Shown here: in pieces, positions 41,748 through 49,788 of the stretch
Layout of the letters: each line of letters begins with the position of its first letter
Position numbering within the stretch: position 1 is the stretch's first letter
NCBI GenBank assembly: GCA_025356395.1
Contig: JANXTA010000031.1
Span: 1 to 64,000 of the forward strand
Reading direction: 5' to 3'
From: Betaproteobacteria bacterium
GTDB lineage: Bacteria; Pseudomonadota; Gammaproteobacteria; Burkholderiales; Burkholderiaceae_D
DNA: 64,000 nucleotides
Program-made: the position numbers and the translations under genes
Notes under the pieces: generated by a model
What the model was told of the DNA's origin: nothing
Seen by the model: only the letters and a program-made list of their open reading frames with translations
Database searches by the model: none

Positions 41748-42353
41748 ATGATTTCAAGACGCATCACCGCCGGGCTCGCCTCGGTCATCGCGGCCGTCGC
41801 TTTGCTCGCCGGTTGTTCGAGCACGCCGGTCAATCCCAACCCGCGCGCGAACCAGGAACTCAAGCTCGCCAACCTCGACCTACCGAAGTACATGGGCCAC
41901 TGGTACATCATCGCCAACATCCCGTACTTCGGCGAGAAGGACTATGTCGGTGGACAGGCCGAATGGAAGCTCCGCGCCGACGGCAAGATCGACGACGCGT
42001 ACATTGGCCGCAAGGGCAACTTCGACGCGCCCGAGACGCGACGCGAGTTCGTCGACACCGTGCTGCCCGATACCGGCAACGCCCACTGGCGCGTGCGCCT
42101 GTTCTGGCCGATCTCGGTCAGCCAGCTGACCCTCTACGTCGACCCGATGTACCAGTACACCGTGCTCGGCTATCCGGACAAGAGTCTCGGCTGGATCTTC
42201 GCGCGCACGCCCTACATCTCCGACGCGAAGTACCAGGAGATGCTGACGAAGCTCGAGGAACAGGGCTACGACATCTCGCGCGTGAAGAAGGTGCCGCAGC
42301 AGCGGGAACAGATGGGCAAACCGGGATTCCACACGCCGGGTGACAAGGATTGA
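41748..42353 (+). CDS. Lipocalin family lipoprotein (Blc-like)
   Basis: A 201-residue outer-membrane lipoprotein. Lipobox LAGC with Cys23, then an 8-stranded lipocalin fold that opens with the conserved YMGHWYIIANIP. Bacterial lipocalins bind lipids or fatty acids and are induced under envelope stress; the role here is inferred. The position 13 bases after the chromate genes suggests one operon, but there is no known functional link. Confidence 0.92.
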   Translation: MISRRITAGLASVIAAVALLAGCSSTPVNPNPRANQELKLANLDLPKYMGHWYIIANIPYFGEKDYVGGQAEWKLRADGKIDDAYIGRKGNFDAPETRREFVDTVLPDTGNAHWRVRLFWPISVSQLTLYVDPMYQYTVLGYPDKSLGWIFARTPYISDAKYQEMLTKLEEQGYDISRVKKVPQQREQMGKPGFHTPGDKD

Positions 42354-42400
42354 ACGGACGATTCATGACCTTCGAGAATGTAAGGAGTGCTTGCCGGACT

Positions 42401-42655
42401 TCATTCCGTTCGTCGGGAAGATTGCCTAGCCTGGCGTACGAACTCGACGGCGAACAGCGCTAGCGCGATCGCACCGAGTGCGATCGTCCACGGTCGTGTC
42501 TGATCGGCGAGCGACTCCATCGCGCAGAGGGCGACCAGGAGAGCACTACCCACCATCAAGACCAACTGGAAGCGGTCGCCGAGCTTTGCCCTGAAAAGAA
42601 AAGCGACGCAGAGCAGCACGACCAGGACGATCTCCACAATCAACCAGCCATTCAT
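42401..42655 (-). CDS. Small three-helix membrane protein, candidate immunity protein
   Basis: An 84-residue protein that begins MNGWLIVEIVLVVLLCVAFLF and shows three hydrophobic segments (about 3-22, 31-47, 56-73) with a basic tail ending RQSSRRTE. No family is recognised. A strong AAGGAG ribosome site sits 7 bases before the ATG. It is 59 bases downstream of the double-glycine peptide gene on the same strand, with a terminator between. Small hydrophobic proteins next to class II bacteriocins are often immunity proteins; that is the inference, not proof. Confidence 0.7.
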   Translation of the reverse strand: MNGWLIVEIVLVVLLCVAFLFRAKLGDRFQLVLMVGSALLVALCAMESLADQTRPWTIALGAIALALFAVEFVRQARQSSRRTE

Positions 42656-42669
42656 TGCCGCTCTCCTTG

Positions 42670-42700
42670 AAAAATCCGGCGGAGCCAAGACCCCGCCGGA
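42670..42700 (-). terminator. Intrinsic terminator between peptide and membrane-protein genes
   Basis: On the minus strand: perfect 8-bp stem TCCGGCGG / CCGCCGGA, 10-base loop, then T5. The AAGGAG ribosome site of the next gene begins two bases after the T tract. It would let the peptide be made in excess of the downstream protein. Confidence 0.75.
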
Positions 42701-42714
42701 CACATGGACCACTT

Positions 42715-42888
42715 TCAATCTTCCATCGTCTTGGAAAAAAGGACGCCGAGACCGATCAACGCAGCAGCGGCACCCCACGCAGGTGCCGTGCAAACGGCGA
42801 TGCTCAAGCCGACTACCGCGATGACGTTGGACAAGGCTGGTTGTCCACCGCCGATTTCCTGGATCTCCTGCAGATCGAGCGTTCTCAT
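42715..42888 (-). CDS. Double-glycine leader peptide, bacteriocin/signal-peptide-like
   Basis: A 57-residue peptide. Its N-terminal 15 residues (MRTLDLQEIQEIGGG) fit the double-glycine leader consensus: Leu at -12, Glu at -8, Ile at -7, Ile at -4, Gly at -2 and -1, with cleavage after Gly15. The 42-residue mature part is hydrophobic and Gly/Ala-rich with one Cys (residue 33) and ends SKTMED, like class IIb bacteriocins or microcins. The internal ATG at 42888 has a GGAG site 6 bases upstream, so the longer in-frame opening to 43044 is not needed. Leader peptides of this kind are cut and exported by C39-peptidase ABC transporters; none is in the window. Confidence 0.75.
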   Translation of the reverse strand: MRTLDLQEIQEIGGGQPALSNVIAVVGLSIAVCTAPAWGAAAALIGLGVLFSKTMED

Positions 42889-43203
42889 CTGTTTCTCCGG
42901 TGATGGCGACGGCTGGTTGCCGGGCCCACCCCAACTTAAGCGGATCCCCGGGTTCTCGCATCGTCGCAAGCGATTAGGCGATTCGCGCTGTTCGACGTGA
43001 CGCACTACCGAAGAATATGGGCGGTCCTGCATCATTTGGACCACCTCCCGAGCACTGCTGCTGAAGATGCGCAGAAAGCCGACCGAGTGCCATCACCTGT
43101 ATGGGTGACAAGGCAGGACGCAGAGCGAGCGGCGGACGAAGCACGATTGCTTCGTCGATGTAATACTTACGCTTCACGGTCGGTGATCGAGCACCCTACC
43201 GCA
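42889..43203. other. Intergenic gap upstream of the peptide gene, downstream of polA
   Basis: 315 bases. It must hold the promoter of the minus-strand peptide gene, but I see no clear -35/-10 pair. No hairpin terminator for polA is evident, so read-through from polA is possible. One 67-residue frame (42974-43177) lacks a ribosome site and is not called. Confidence 0.5.
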
Positions 43204-46011
43204 TCAATGCGCGTCATCCCAGTTGGGGCCGGCACCCAGTTCGACCTCCAGCGGCACCTTCAGGTCGGCCACCGAGGCCATCAGCTTCGGCACCTGCTCG
43301 CGCACCACCGACAACTCGGCGTCCGGCACCTCGAGCACCAGCTCGTCGTGGACCTGCATCACCATCCGCGTCGCCAGCCCGTCGCGCTCGATCCAGTCCT
43401 GCACCGCGTTCATCGACAGCTTGATGAGGTCGGCTGCGGTCCCCTGCATCGGCGCGTTGATCGCCGCGCGCTCGGCGCCGGCGCGGCGCGGACCGTTCGG
43501 GCTGTTGATCTCCGACAGCCACAGCCGACGCCCGAACACCGTCTCGACGTAGCCCTTCGCTTTGGCGCTCTCGCGCGTCTCCTGCATGTAGGCCGCGACG
43601 CCCGGATAGCGCATGAAGTAGCGATCGATGTAGAGCTTCGCCGCGTCGCGCTCGATCCCGAGATTGCTGGCCAGCCCGAACACGCCCATCCCGTAGATCA
43701 GTCCGAAGTTGATGACCTTCGCGTAACGACGCTGCTCGCTCGTGACCTCAGCAGCCGTCGTGCTGAAGACCTCGGCCGCGGTGCGTCGGTGGACGTCCTC
43801 GCCCTTCGCGAACGCATCGATCAGGCTCTCGTCTCCCGAGATGTGCGCCATGATCCGCAGCTCGATCTGCGAGTAGTCGGACGACACGATGGACGATCCC
43901 TCCGGCGCGATGAAGGCCTCGCGGATGCGGCGGCCTTCGGCGGTGCGGACCGGGATGTTCTGCAGGTTCGGATCGTTGGACGCGAGGCGACCGGTGACCG
44001 CGACGGCCTGCGCGTAGTTGGTGTGCACGCGACCGGTCGACGGATTGACCATCTTCGGCAGCTTGTCGGTGTAGGTGCTCTTGAGCTTCGACAACGAGCG
44101 ATGATCGAGCAGCACCTTCGGCAGCGGATAGTCATGGGCCAGCTTGGCCAGCACGTCCTCGTCGGTGGACGGCGCACCGCTCGCGGTCCGTCGCGCCACC
44201 GGCAGCTTGAGCTTGTCGAACAGCAGCTCGCCGATCTGCTTCGGTGACCCGAGGTTGAACGGCTGGCCCGCGAGCTCGTAGGCCTTCGCCTCGAGCTCGG
44301 CGATGCGCGCGGCGAGCTCGTTACCCTGGCGGGTCAAGAGGTCGGCATCGATCAGAACGCCGTTGCGCTCGACCTTTTGCAGCACGACCGATGTGGGTAG
44401 TTCGATCGTGCGATAGACCGCATCGAGCGACGGACTCTTCGCGATCGACGGATACAGCGCGTGATGGACCCGCAGCGTGAGGTCGGCATCCTCGGCGCCG
44501 TACAGCGTCGCGACCTCGATCGTCACCTCGTCGAAGCCGATCTGCTTCGCGCCCTTGCCGCAGATGTCCTCGTAGGACACGAGGTCCTCGACCCCGACGT
44601 GACGGCGCGCGAGATCCTCGAGGCCGTGATTGCGGTGCGACTCGAACACGTAGGACTGCAGCAGCGTGTCGTGCTCGATGCCGGCCAACTTGATGCCGTG
44701 GTTGGCAAGCACGTGCGTGTCGTACTTGAGGTTCTGCCCGACCTTCTTCTGCGCCGGGTCCTCAAGCCAGGGCCTGAGCTTTGCCAGCGTCTCGTCGAAG
44801 GGCAGTTGCTGCGGAGCCGTCGCGTCCATCGTGCGATGCATCAGCGGCAGATAGGCAGCGCGACCCGGCGCGATCGAGAACGACATGCCGACCAGTTGCG
44901 CGCGCATCGGGTCGAGCGACGTGGTCTCGGTGTCGAAGGCCGTCAGGTCGGCGGTCGAGATCAGCGCGAGCCATTCGTCGAGCGCTTCGTTCGTGAGGAT
45001 GGTGTCGTAGTGGCGATCGATGTCCGCGTTCGGCTTCACCGCCGGCAGCGTGTCGTCGACGACGCCGGTCGCGGCCTCGGCACCGGGCTCTCCAGCGGCA
45101 TCGTTCGCGGCGTCCTCCTGCGACACTTCCTTCAGCCAGGTTCTGAAGCCGTAGCGGTCGAACAGCTCCAGCAGCGCATCGCGGTCCTCGTCGCGCGGCA
45201 CCAGCGTGGTCGCGATGTCTGGCACTTCCTCAAGTGGGCAATCGGTCTTGACCGTGACCAGCCGGCGACCCATCGGCAGCCAGTCGAGAGCCTTGCGTAG
45301 GTTGTCGCCGACCGCGCCCTTGATCTCGTCCGCGTGCGCGACGATGGCGTCGAGCGAGCCGTACTGGGCGAGCCACTTGGCCGCGGTCTTCGGGCCGACC
45401 TTGTCGACGCCGGGGACGTTGTCCACCGTGTCGCCGACCAGCGTCAGGTAGTCGACGATGCGGTCCGGCGGCACGCCGAACTTGGCCTTAACCCCTTCGA
45501 TGTCGAGCACTTCGCCGGCGCCGTTCCAGCCCGACGCGGGACCCGAAATGGGCGGCCGGTTCATCGTGTTGACCAGCGTCACCTGCCCGTCGACGAGCTG
45601 GGCCAGATCCTTGTCGCCGGTGGAGACCAACGTGCGCAGGCCGTTGGCGGTGGCACGCTTCGCCAGCGTACCGATGACGTCGTCGGCCTCGACCCTGTCG
45701 ATCATCAGGATCGGCCATCCTAGAGCGACCACGACGGCGTGAATCGGGACGATCTGCTGGCGCAGGTCGTCGGGCATGGCCGAGCGCGTCGCCTTGTACT
45801 CCGGGTACCAATCGTCGCGGAAGGTCTTGCCCGGAGCGTCGAAGATCACGGCGCTATACTGTGCTGGCACATCCTGTCTCAAACGGCGCAGCATGGACAC
45901 CATGCCGTAGATCGCGCCAGTCGGCTCCCCCGCCTTGTTGCGCATGTCGGGCAGAGCATGGAAGGCGCGGTAGAGATAACTCGAGCCGTCCACCAACAAC
46001 AGCAAATCCAT
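43204..46011 (-). CDS. polA: DNA polymerase I
   Basis: A 935-residue three-domain polymerase for repair and Okazaki-fragment processing. The N-terminal 5' nuclease (about 1-290) has the acidic sites in DGSSYLYRAFHA and EADDVIGTLA. The 3'-5' proofreading domain keeps its catalytic acids: FDTETTS, NLKYDTH and YGAEDADLT. The polymerase domain has SSDYSQIELRIMAH, RRYAKVINFGLIYGMG and MQVHDELVLEV. ATG at 46011 gives the normal MDLLLLVDGSSYLYRAF start and lies back-to-back with the LOG gene start, without spacing. Confidence 0.97.
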   Translation of the reverse strand: MDLLLLVDGSSYLYRAFHALPDMRNKAGEPTGAIYGMVSMLRRLRQDVPAQYSAVIFDAPGKTFRDDWYPEYKATRSAMPDDLRQQIVPIHAVVVALGWPILMIDRVEADDVIGTLAKRATANGLRTLVSTGDKDLAQLVDGQVTLVNTMNRPPISGPASGWNGAGEVLDIEGVKAKFGVPPDRIVDYLTLVGDTVDNVPGVDKVGPKTAAKWLAQYGSLDAIVAHADEIKGAVGDNLRKALDWLPMGRRLVTVKTDCPLEEVPDIATTLVPRDEDRDALLELFDRYGFRTWLKEVSQEDAANDAAGEPGAEAATGVVDDTLPAVKPNADIDRHYDTILTNEALDEWLALISTADLTAFDTETTSLDPMRAQLVGMSFSIAPGRAAYLPLMHRTMDATAPQQLPFDETLAKLRPWLEDPAQKKVGQNLKYDTHVLANHGIKLAGIEHDTLLQSYVFESHRNHGLEDLARRHVGVEDLVSYEDICGKGAKQIGFDEVTIEVATLYGAEDADLTLRVHHALYPSIAKSPSLDAVYRTIELPTSVVLQKVERNGVLIDADLLTRQGNELAARIAELEAKAYELAGQPFNLGSPKQIGELLFDKLKLPVARRTASGAPSTDEDVLAKLAHDYPLPKVLLDHRSLSKLKSTYTDKLPKMVNPSTGRVHTNYAQAVAVTGRLASNDPNLQNIPVRTAEGRRIREAFIAPEGSSIVSSDYSQIELRIMAHISGDESLIDAFAKGEDVHRRTAAEVFSTTAAEVTSEQRRYAKVINFGLIYGMGVFGLASNLGIERDAAKLYIDRYFMRYPGVAAYMQETRESAKAKGYVETVFGRRLWLSEINSPNGPRRAGAERAAINAPMQGTAADLIKLSMNAVQDWIERDGLATRMVMQVHDELVLEVPDAELSVVREQVPKLMASVADLKVPLEVELGAGPNWDDAH

Positions 46012-46791
46012 ATGAAAGATCCGAAAGTCGTGCCCACCCTGCGCGAACTCGACGGGACGCGGCGTGGCACGTGGAACCGCAGCAAGCGGAATGAATTTGC
46101 GACCGGGAAGGCACCAGCGACGAAGGCCCGCGAGTCGTGGCACGTATTAGGAATTATGTCAGAGTTCATCGAGGCGGCTGAGCGCCTCGCGGACATCCGA
46201 CCCGCGATCAGCATCTTCGGCTCGGCCCGCATTCCAGCCGGCACGCCCGAGTACATCCTCACCGAACAGATCGCCCGCATGCTGGCTGATTCCGGCTTCG
46301 CCGTGATCTCCGGCGGCGGACCCGGCCTGATGGAAGCGGCCAACAAGGGCGCCTTCGAGGGCAAGGCGCCGTCGGTTGGTCTCAACATCGAACTGCCGCA
46401 CGAACAGAAGGGCAACGACTACCAGGACGTGGTCCTGCGGTTCCGTCACTTCTTCTCGCGCAAGGTCGCGTTCGTCAAATACGCCTCGGCCTACGTGGTC
46501 ATGCCGGGCGGTTTCGGTACGCTCGACGAACTCAGCGAGGCCCTCACGCTGATCCAGACCGGCAAGACCCGCGTGATGCCGATTGTGCTGGTCGGCTCCG
46601 CATTCTGGGGCGGCCTGCTCGACTGGTTCCGCGAGCAGCTCGTCACACGCGGCCTGATCCGGCCCGACGACCTGGACCTGATGACCGTGGTCGACGACGC
46701 GCAGTCCGTGGTCGACACCATCTTCGAGTTCTACGAGCGACGCAGCATCGCGCCCACCTCGTCGGAATTCGAGCAGATGCTCTACCTGTGA
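46012..46791 (+). CDS. LOG family protein (TIGR00730, Lonely Guy type)
   Basis: A 259-residue Rossmann-fold nucleotide hydrolase. The active-site motifs are SGGGPGLMEAANKG and PGGFGTLDE. LOG proteins cut cytokinin ribotides or, in bacteria, purine nucleotide monophosphates to base and ribose 5-phosphate. The start at 46012 touches the divergent polA start; an internal ATG at 46156 (MSEFIEAA) has a better AGGA site, but the residues before it (ARESWHVLGI) resemble the N-terminal extension usual in betaproteobacterial members, so the longer form is kept. Confidence 0.9.
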   Translation: MKDPKVVPTLRELDGTRRGTWNRSKRNEFATGKAPATKARESWHVLGIMSEFIEAAERLADIRPAISIFGSARIPAGTPEYILTEQIARMLADSGFAVISGGGPGLMEAANKGAFEGKAPSVGLNIELPHEQKGNDYQDVVLRFRHFFSRKVAFVKYASAYVVMPGGFGTLDELSEALTLIQTGKTRVMPIVLVGSAFWGGLLDWFREQLVTRGLIRPDDLDLMTVVDDAQSVVDTIFEFYERRSIAPTSSEFEQMLYL

Positions 46792-46811
46792 TCTCCGACA
46801 AGGACACCATC

Positions 46812-47171
46812 ATGTCGAACGCTTCCCGCTTCATCCTCCGCACGATCGTGGTAGTCGCGATGACCTCTACCGCAGCCTTCGCGCAGGCGCCGAAAGGCCT
46901 CGAGCCGCTGCCGGACATTCCGCCGCCGCCGAAGCTGTCCAACTCCACCGCACCCGACGACGAGGCGCCGCAGGTCACGATCCGTCAGGACGCCGACAGC
47001 AAGGTCGAGGAGTTCCGCACCAAGAGCGGCAAGATCTACGCGGTCCGGGTGACCCCGCGGATCGGCAAGCCCTACGTGCTGGTCGATCCGGACGGCAAGG
47101 GGACGATGACGAACGCCGGCGAGATCAACGGCGGTGTGCGGGCGCCGCAATGGACGCTGTTCGAGTTCTGA
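46812..47171 (+). CDS. DUF2782 family exported protein
   Basis: A 119-residue protein with a signal peptide (about 1-24, ending AFA) and a small DUF2782 domain (EPLPDIPPPPKL, DSKVEEFRTKSGKIYAVRVTP). Function unknown. It is conserved between polA and thrB in betaproteobacteria, as here. ATG 46812 is preferred over an overlapping GTG at 46788. Confidence 0.87.
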   Translation: MSNASRFILRTIVVVAMTSTAAFAQAPKGLEPLPDIPPPPKLSNSTAPDDEAPQVTIRQDADSKVEEFRTKSGKIYAVRVTPRIGKPYVLVDPDGKGTMTNAGEINGGVRAPQWTLFEF

Positions 47172-47248
47172 AAAAGATGAACGGCCCTGGCCTGCATCTG
47201 CGCGCCTCGGGCCGCGCCGTCCCATCCGGCATCCACTGACGCATCGCC

Positions 47249-48235
47249 ATGGCGGTCTACACGGCGCTCGAGCAGGACGCGCTGATCGCCTGGCTTGCCT
47301 GCCACGAGGTCGGCGCGCTGGTCGACTGGCGCGGCATCCAGTCGGGCATCGAGAACAGCAACTACTTCATCACCACGCGCGACGACTTGTTGGAGCGGCA
47401 CTTCGTGCTGACCCTCTTCGAACGGCTCGACGTCGACCAGCTTCCCTACTACCTCTCCCTGATGCAGCACCTTGCACTCCAAGGCTTACCCTGCCCCGCG
47501 CCGATGGTCGATCGCGAAGGGGCGTTGTTCTCGATGCTGGCCGGCAAGCCGGCGGCGCTCGTGACACGGCTCGAGGGTGGATCGATCCTGCGTCCCGATG
47601 CGACCCACTGCGCGGCGCTCGGGACACTGCTCGCGCGGATGCACGTGGCAGGCGCGAGCTTCGCATTGCATCAACCGAACCCGCGCGGCATCCACTGGTG
47701 GATCGTCACTGCAGCGCGCGTGCGTCCCTTTCTCGACGACCGACAGCGCGCGCTGCTCGACGACGAGATCGCATTGCAGACCTTGCGATGGACCGACACG
47801 GTCGCGTCGCTGCCGTGCGGTCCGATTCATGCCGACCTGTTCCGCGACAACGCACTGTTCGTCGCCAGAGCCGACGCGCCGTCGCTGCGCGGGGTGATCG
47901 ACTTCTACTTCGCGGGCAACGACGTCTGGCTGCTCGATGTCGCGATCTGTATCAACGACTGGTGCGTCGACCTGGACAGCGGCGCGCTCGATGCCGCACG
48001 ACGCGCTGCCTTCCTCGAAGCCTACGCGCGGCAGCGGCCGCTGGGTACGGCCGAGCTGGAGGCGTTGCCGCTGGTGCTGCGGGCCGCAGCTTTGCGCTTC
48101 TGGCTGTCGCGCCTCGACGACCTGTACAGTCCGCGGCCTGCGACGATGCTGGTCCCGCACGACCCCACCCACTTCGAACGTCTGTTGCGCCGGCGTCGCA
48201 GCGAAGCGCTCGCGACCCCAGGAACAGGCAGCTGA
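47249..48235 (+). CDS. thrB: Homoserine kinase, ThrB type II
   Basis: A 328-residue kinase of threonine synthesis with the aminoglycoside-phosphotransferase fold, not the GHMP fold of E. coli ThrB. The catalytic loop is GPIHADLFRDN (H-x-D-x4-N) and the metal-binding Asp follows in GVIDFYFAGND. MAVYTALEQDALIAWLACHEVG is the usual beginning. thrC is not in the window. The BPSS1780 membrane gene follows after 4 bases. Confidence 0.94.
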   Translation: MAVYTALEQDALIAWLACHEVGALVDWRGIQSGIENSNYFITTRDDLLERHFVLTLFERLDVDQLPYYLSLMQHLALQGLPCPAPMVDREGALFSMLAGKPAALVTRLEGGSILRPDATHCAALGTLLARMHVAGASFALHQPNPRGIHWWIVTAARVRPFLDDRQRALLDDEIALQTLRWTDTVASLPCGPIHADLFRDNALFVARADAPSLRGVIDFYFAGNDVWLLDVAICINDWCVDLDSGALDAARRAAFLEAYARQRPLGTAELEALPLVLRAAALRFWLSRLDDLYSPRPATMLVPHDPTHFERLLRRRRSEALATPGTGS

Positions 48236-48239
48236 TCGC

Positions 48240-49151
48240 ATGCAGGCACTGAAACTCGAGGCAATCTCCGGCTGGCGTTGGGTCGGTACGGGCTACCGCA
48301 CCTTCCGCAAGCAACCCTTCAGCTTCGCGGCGCTGCTATTTTTCTACTGGCTGCTGCTGATCGGCTCCAGTGCCGTCATCGAATGGCTGGCGCAAGGCAT
48401 CGGCCTGTTGCTGCCCTTCCTGTCCGTCGGCATCCTGACGCTGCTCGGCGGGCTGCTGGTGACCATCGCCACGCCGGCACTGACGGTCGGATTCCTGCAG
48501 GCCTGTCGGATCGCCGACAGCGGTGTGCAGGTCCACCCCGGCCTGTTGTTCGCCCCGTTCCGCTCGGGTCGACAGACCGTGGTTCGCCTCCTCGCGCTCG
48601 GCGCGGTCCAGGTCGTCGCCCTGGTCTGCGTCGTGTTCCTCGCCAACGGACCTTCGGCCTTCCAGACGGAAACACCATCCGAAAGCAAGCCCGCCGCGAC
48701 CGTCGTCGCGCCACCCACTGCCGCCGCGGGCCAGCCGGCAGATGCTGTCGGCCTGCCCACGGCCGAGCAGCAGGAGGCGATGCGGCGCGAGGCGTTCGCG
48801 CGTCTCAAGCTGGGCCTGGCCTACCTGCCGATCGCGCTGTTGATGTGGTACGCGCCGATGCTGGTCGCGTGGCACGGGCTGCCGCCGGGCAAGGCGATCT
48901 TTTTCAGCATCGTCGCGGTTTGGCGCAATCGCAGCGCCTTCATCGTGTACGGGGCCGCGTGGCTCGCGATCTGGATGGTGCTGTCGATCGGCGTGGGGAT
49001 CGTCCTGGGCGTGATGGGCATGCTGGGCCTCGGCAGCTTCGCGGCGCTGCTCGCGGTGCCGCTCGTCATGCTGCTGCTGACCTGCATGTACTGCTCGGTC
49101 TATCCAACCTATTCCACCGTCTTCGTCGTCGAGCCTTCGACGCCGTCCTGA
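48240..49151 (+). CDS. BPSS1780 family membrane protein
   Basis: A 303-residue inner-membrane protein with about six helices in two groups, split by a Pro/Ala/Thr-rich hydrophilic loop (residues about 140-185). It opens ISGWRWVGTGYRTFRKQPFSF, the hallmark of the betaproteobacterial BPSS1780 family, whose function is unknown. It is 4 bases after thrB, a conserved pairing. ATG at 48240 is used, since the open frame before it is antisense-like thrB. Confidence 0.88.
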   Translation: MQALKLEAISGWRWVGTGYRTFRKQPFSFAALLFFYWLLLIGSSAVIEWLAQGIGLLLPFLSVGILTLLGGLLVTIATPALTVGFLQACRIADSGVQVHPGLLFAPFRSGRQTVVRLLALGAVQVVALVCVVFLANGPSAFQTETPSESKPAATVVAPPTAAAGQPADAVGLPTAEQQEAMRREAFARLKLGLAYLPIALLMWYAPMLVAWHGLPPGKAIFFSIVAVWRNRSAFIVYGAAWLAIWMVLSIGVGIVLGVMGMLGLGSFAALLAVPLVMLLLTCMYCSVYPTYSTVFVVEPSTPS

Positions 49152-49155
49152 AGAT

Positions 49156-49788
49156 TCACGCGGGATCGGTTTCCTCGGCCCATGATCTGACGGCGAAGCG
49201 GCCGTCGTCGTAGGTCAGCCGGTTGATCACGGCGTTGGGGATCGGACATGACCGCTCCGCATCGAGAGCGAAACCGGTGGCCGCCCGATGCAGCATGTCG
49301 AGCACGCCGCCATGCGTGACGATCAGGATCGTCGGCCGGTCGCTCCCGCGCGAGGCCGCGGCCTCGGTCTCTGCCCGAGCGATGCGCGACACGGCATCGA
49401 CGACACGACGATGGAAGGTCTGCTGGCTCTCGCCACCGCGCATCGTGTGAACGGCATCCCGCGTGCGCAGGCGCTCCGCTTCCTCGGGATGCTGTTCGAG
49501 GATCTCGGGGAACGTCTTGCCTTCGAGCATCCCGTAGTTGCGTTCGCGCAGCAGCACGCTGCGTTGGATCGGAAGCTTCAGCGCGCGGGCGGCCGGCTCG
49601 GCCGTCGCCATCGCGCGCGACAGGTCGCTGGCATGAATCGCCTCGATCACCTCATCCGCCAGTGCCGCCTGCAGGCGCGCGGCCTGCTCGATGCCGCTGG
49701 CGTTGAGCTGGATGTCGGTGTGGCCCTGCAGCCGCCGGATGCGGTTCCAGTCCGTCTCGCCGTGACGCACCACGATCAGGTCGATCAC
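49156..49788 (-). CDS. Histidine phosphatase family protein (phosphoglycerate mutase-like)
   Basis: A 210-residue enzyme with the RHG motif VVRHGETDWN (nucleophile His9), the conserved Arg loop and a second His in IVTHGGVLDML. It belongs to the CobC/GpmB-like branch; substrate unknown, not provably a glycolytic mutase. The start is GTG at 49788, which overlaps the upstream PEBP stop as GTGA. Last gene of the tyrS-VOC-PEBP-phosphatase operon. Confidence 0.9.
   Translation of the reverse strand: MIDLIVVRHGETDWNRIRRLQGHTDIQLNASGIEQAARLQAALADEVIEAIHASDLSRAMATAEPAARALKLPIQRSVLLRERNYGMLEGKTFPEILEQHPEEAERLRTRDAVHTMRGGESQQTFHRRVVDAVSRIARAETEAAASRGSDRPTILIVTHGGVLDMLHRAATGFALDAERSCPIPNAVINRLTYDDGRFAVRSWAEETDPA

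Noticed and set aside
42974-43177. 67-residue minus-strand frame containing a CSGGGPNDAG segment
   Set aside because: A Gly-Gly is present but the leader consensus around it is not, and there is no convincing ribosome site before its GTG.
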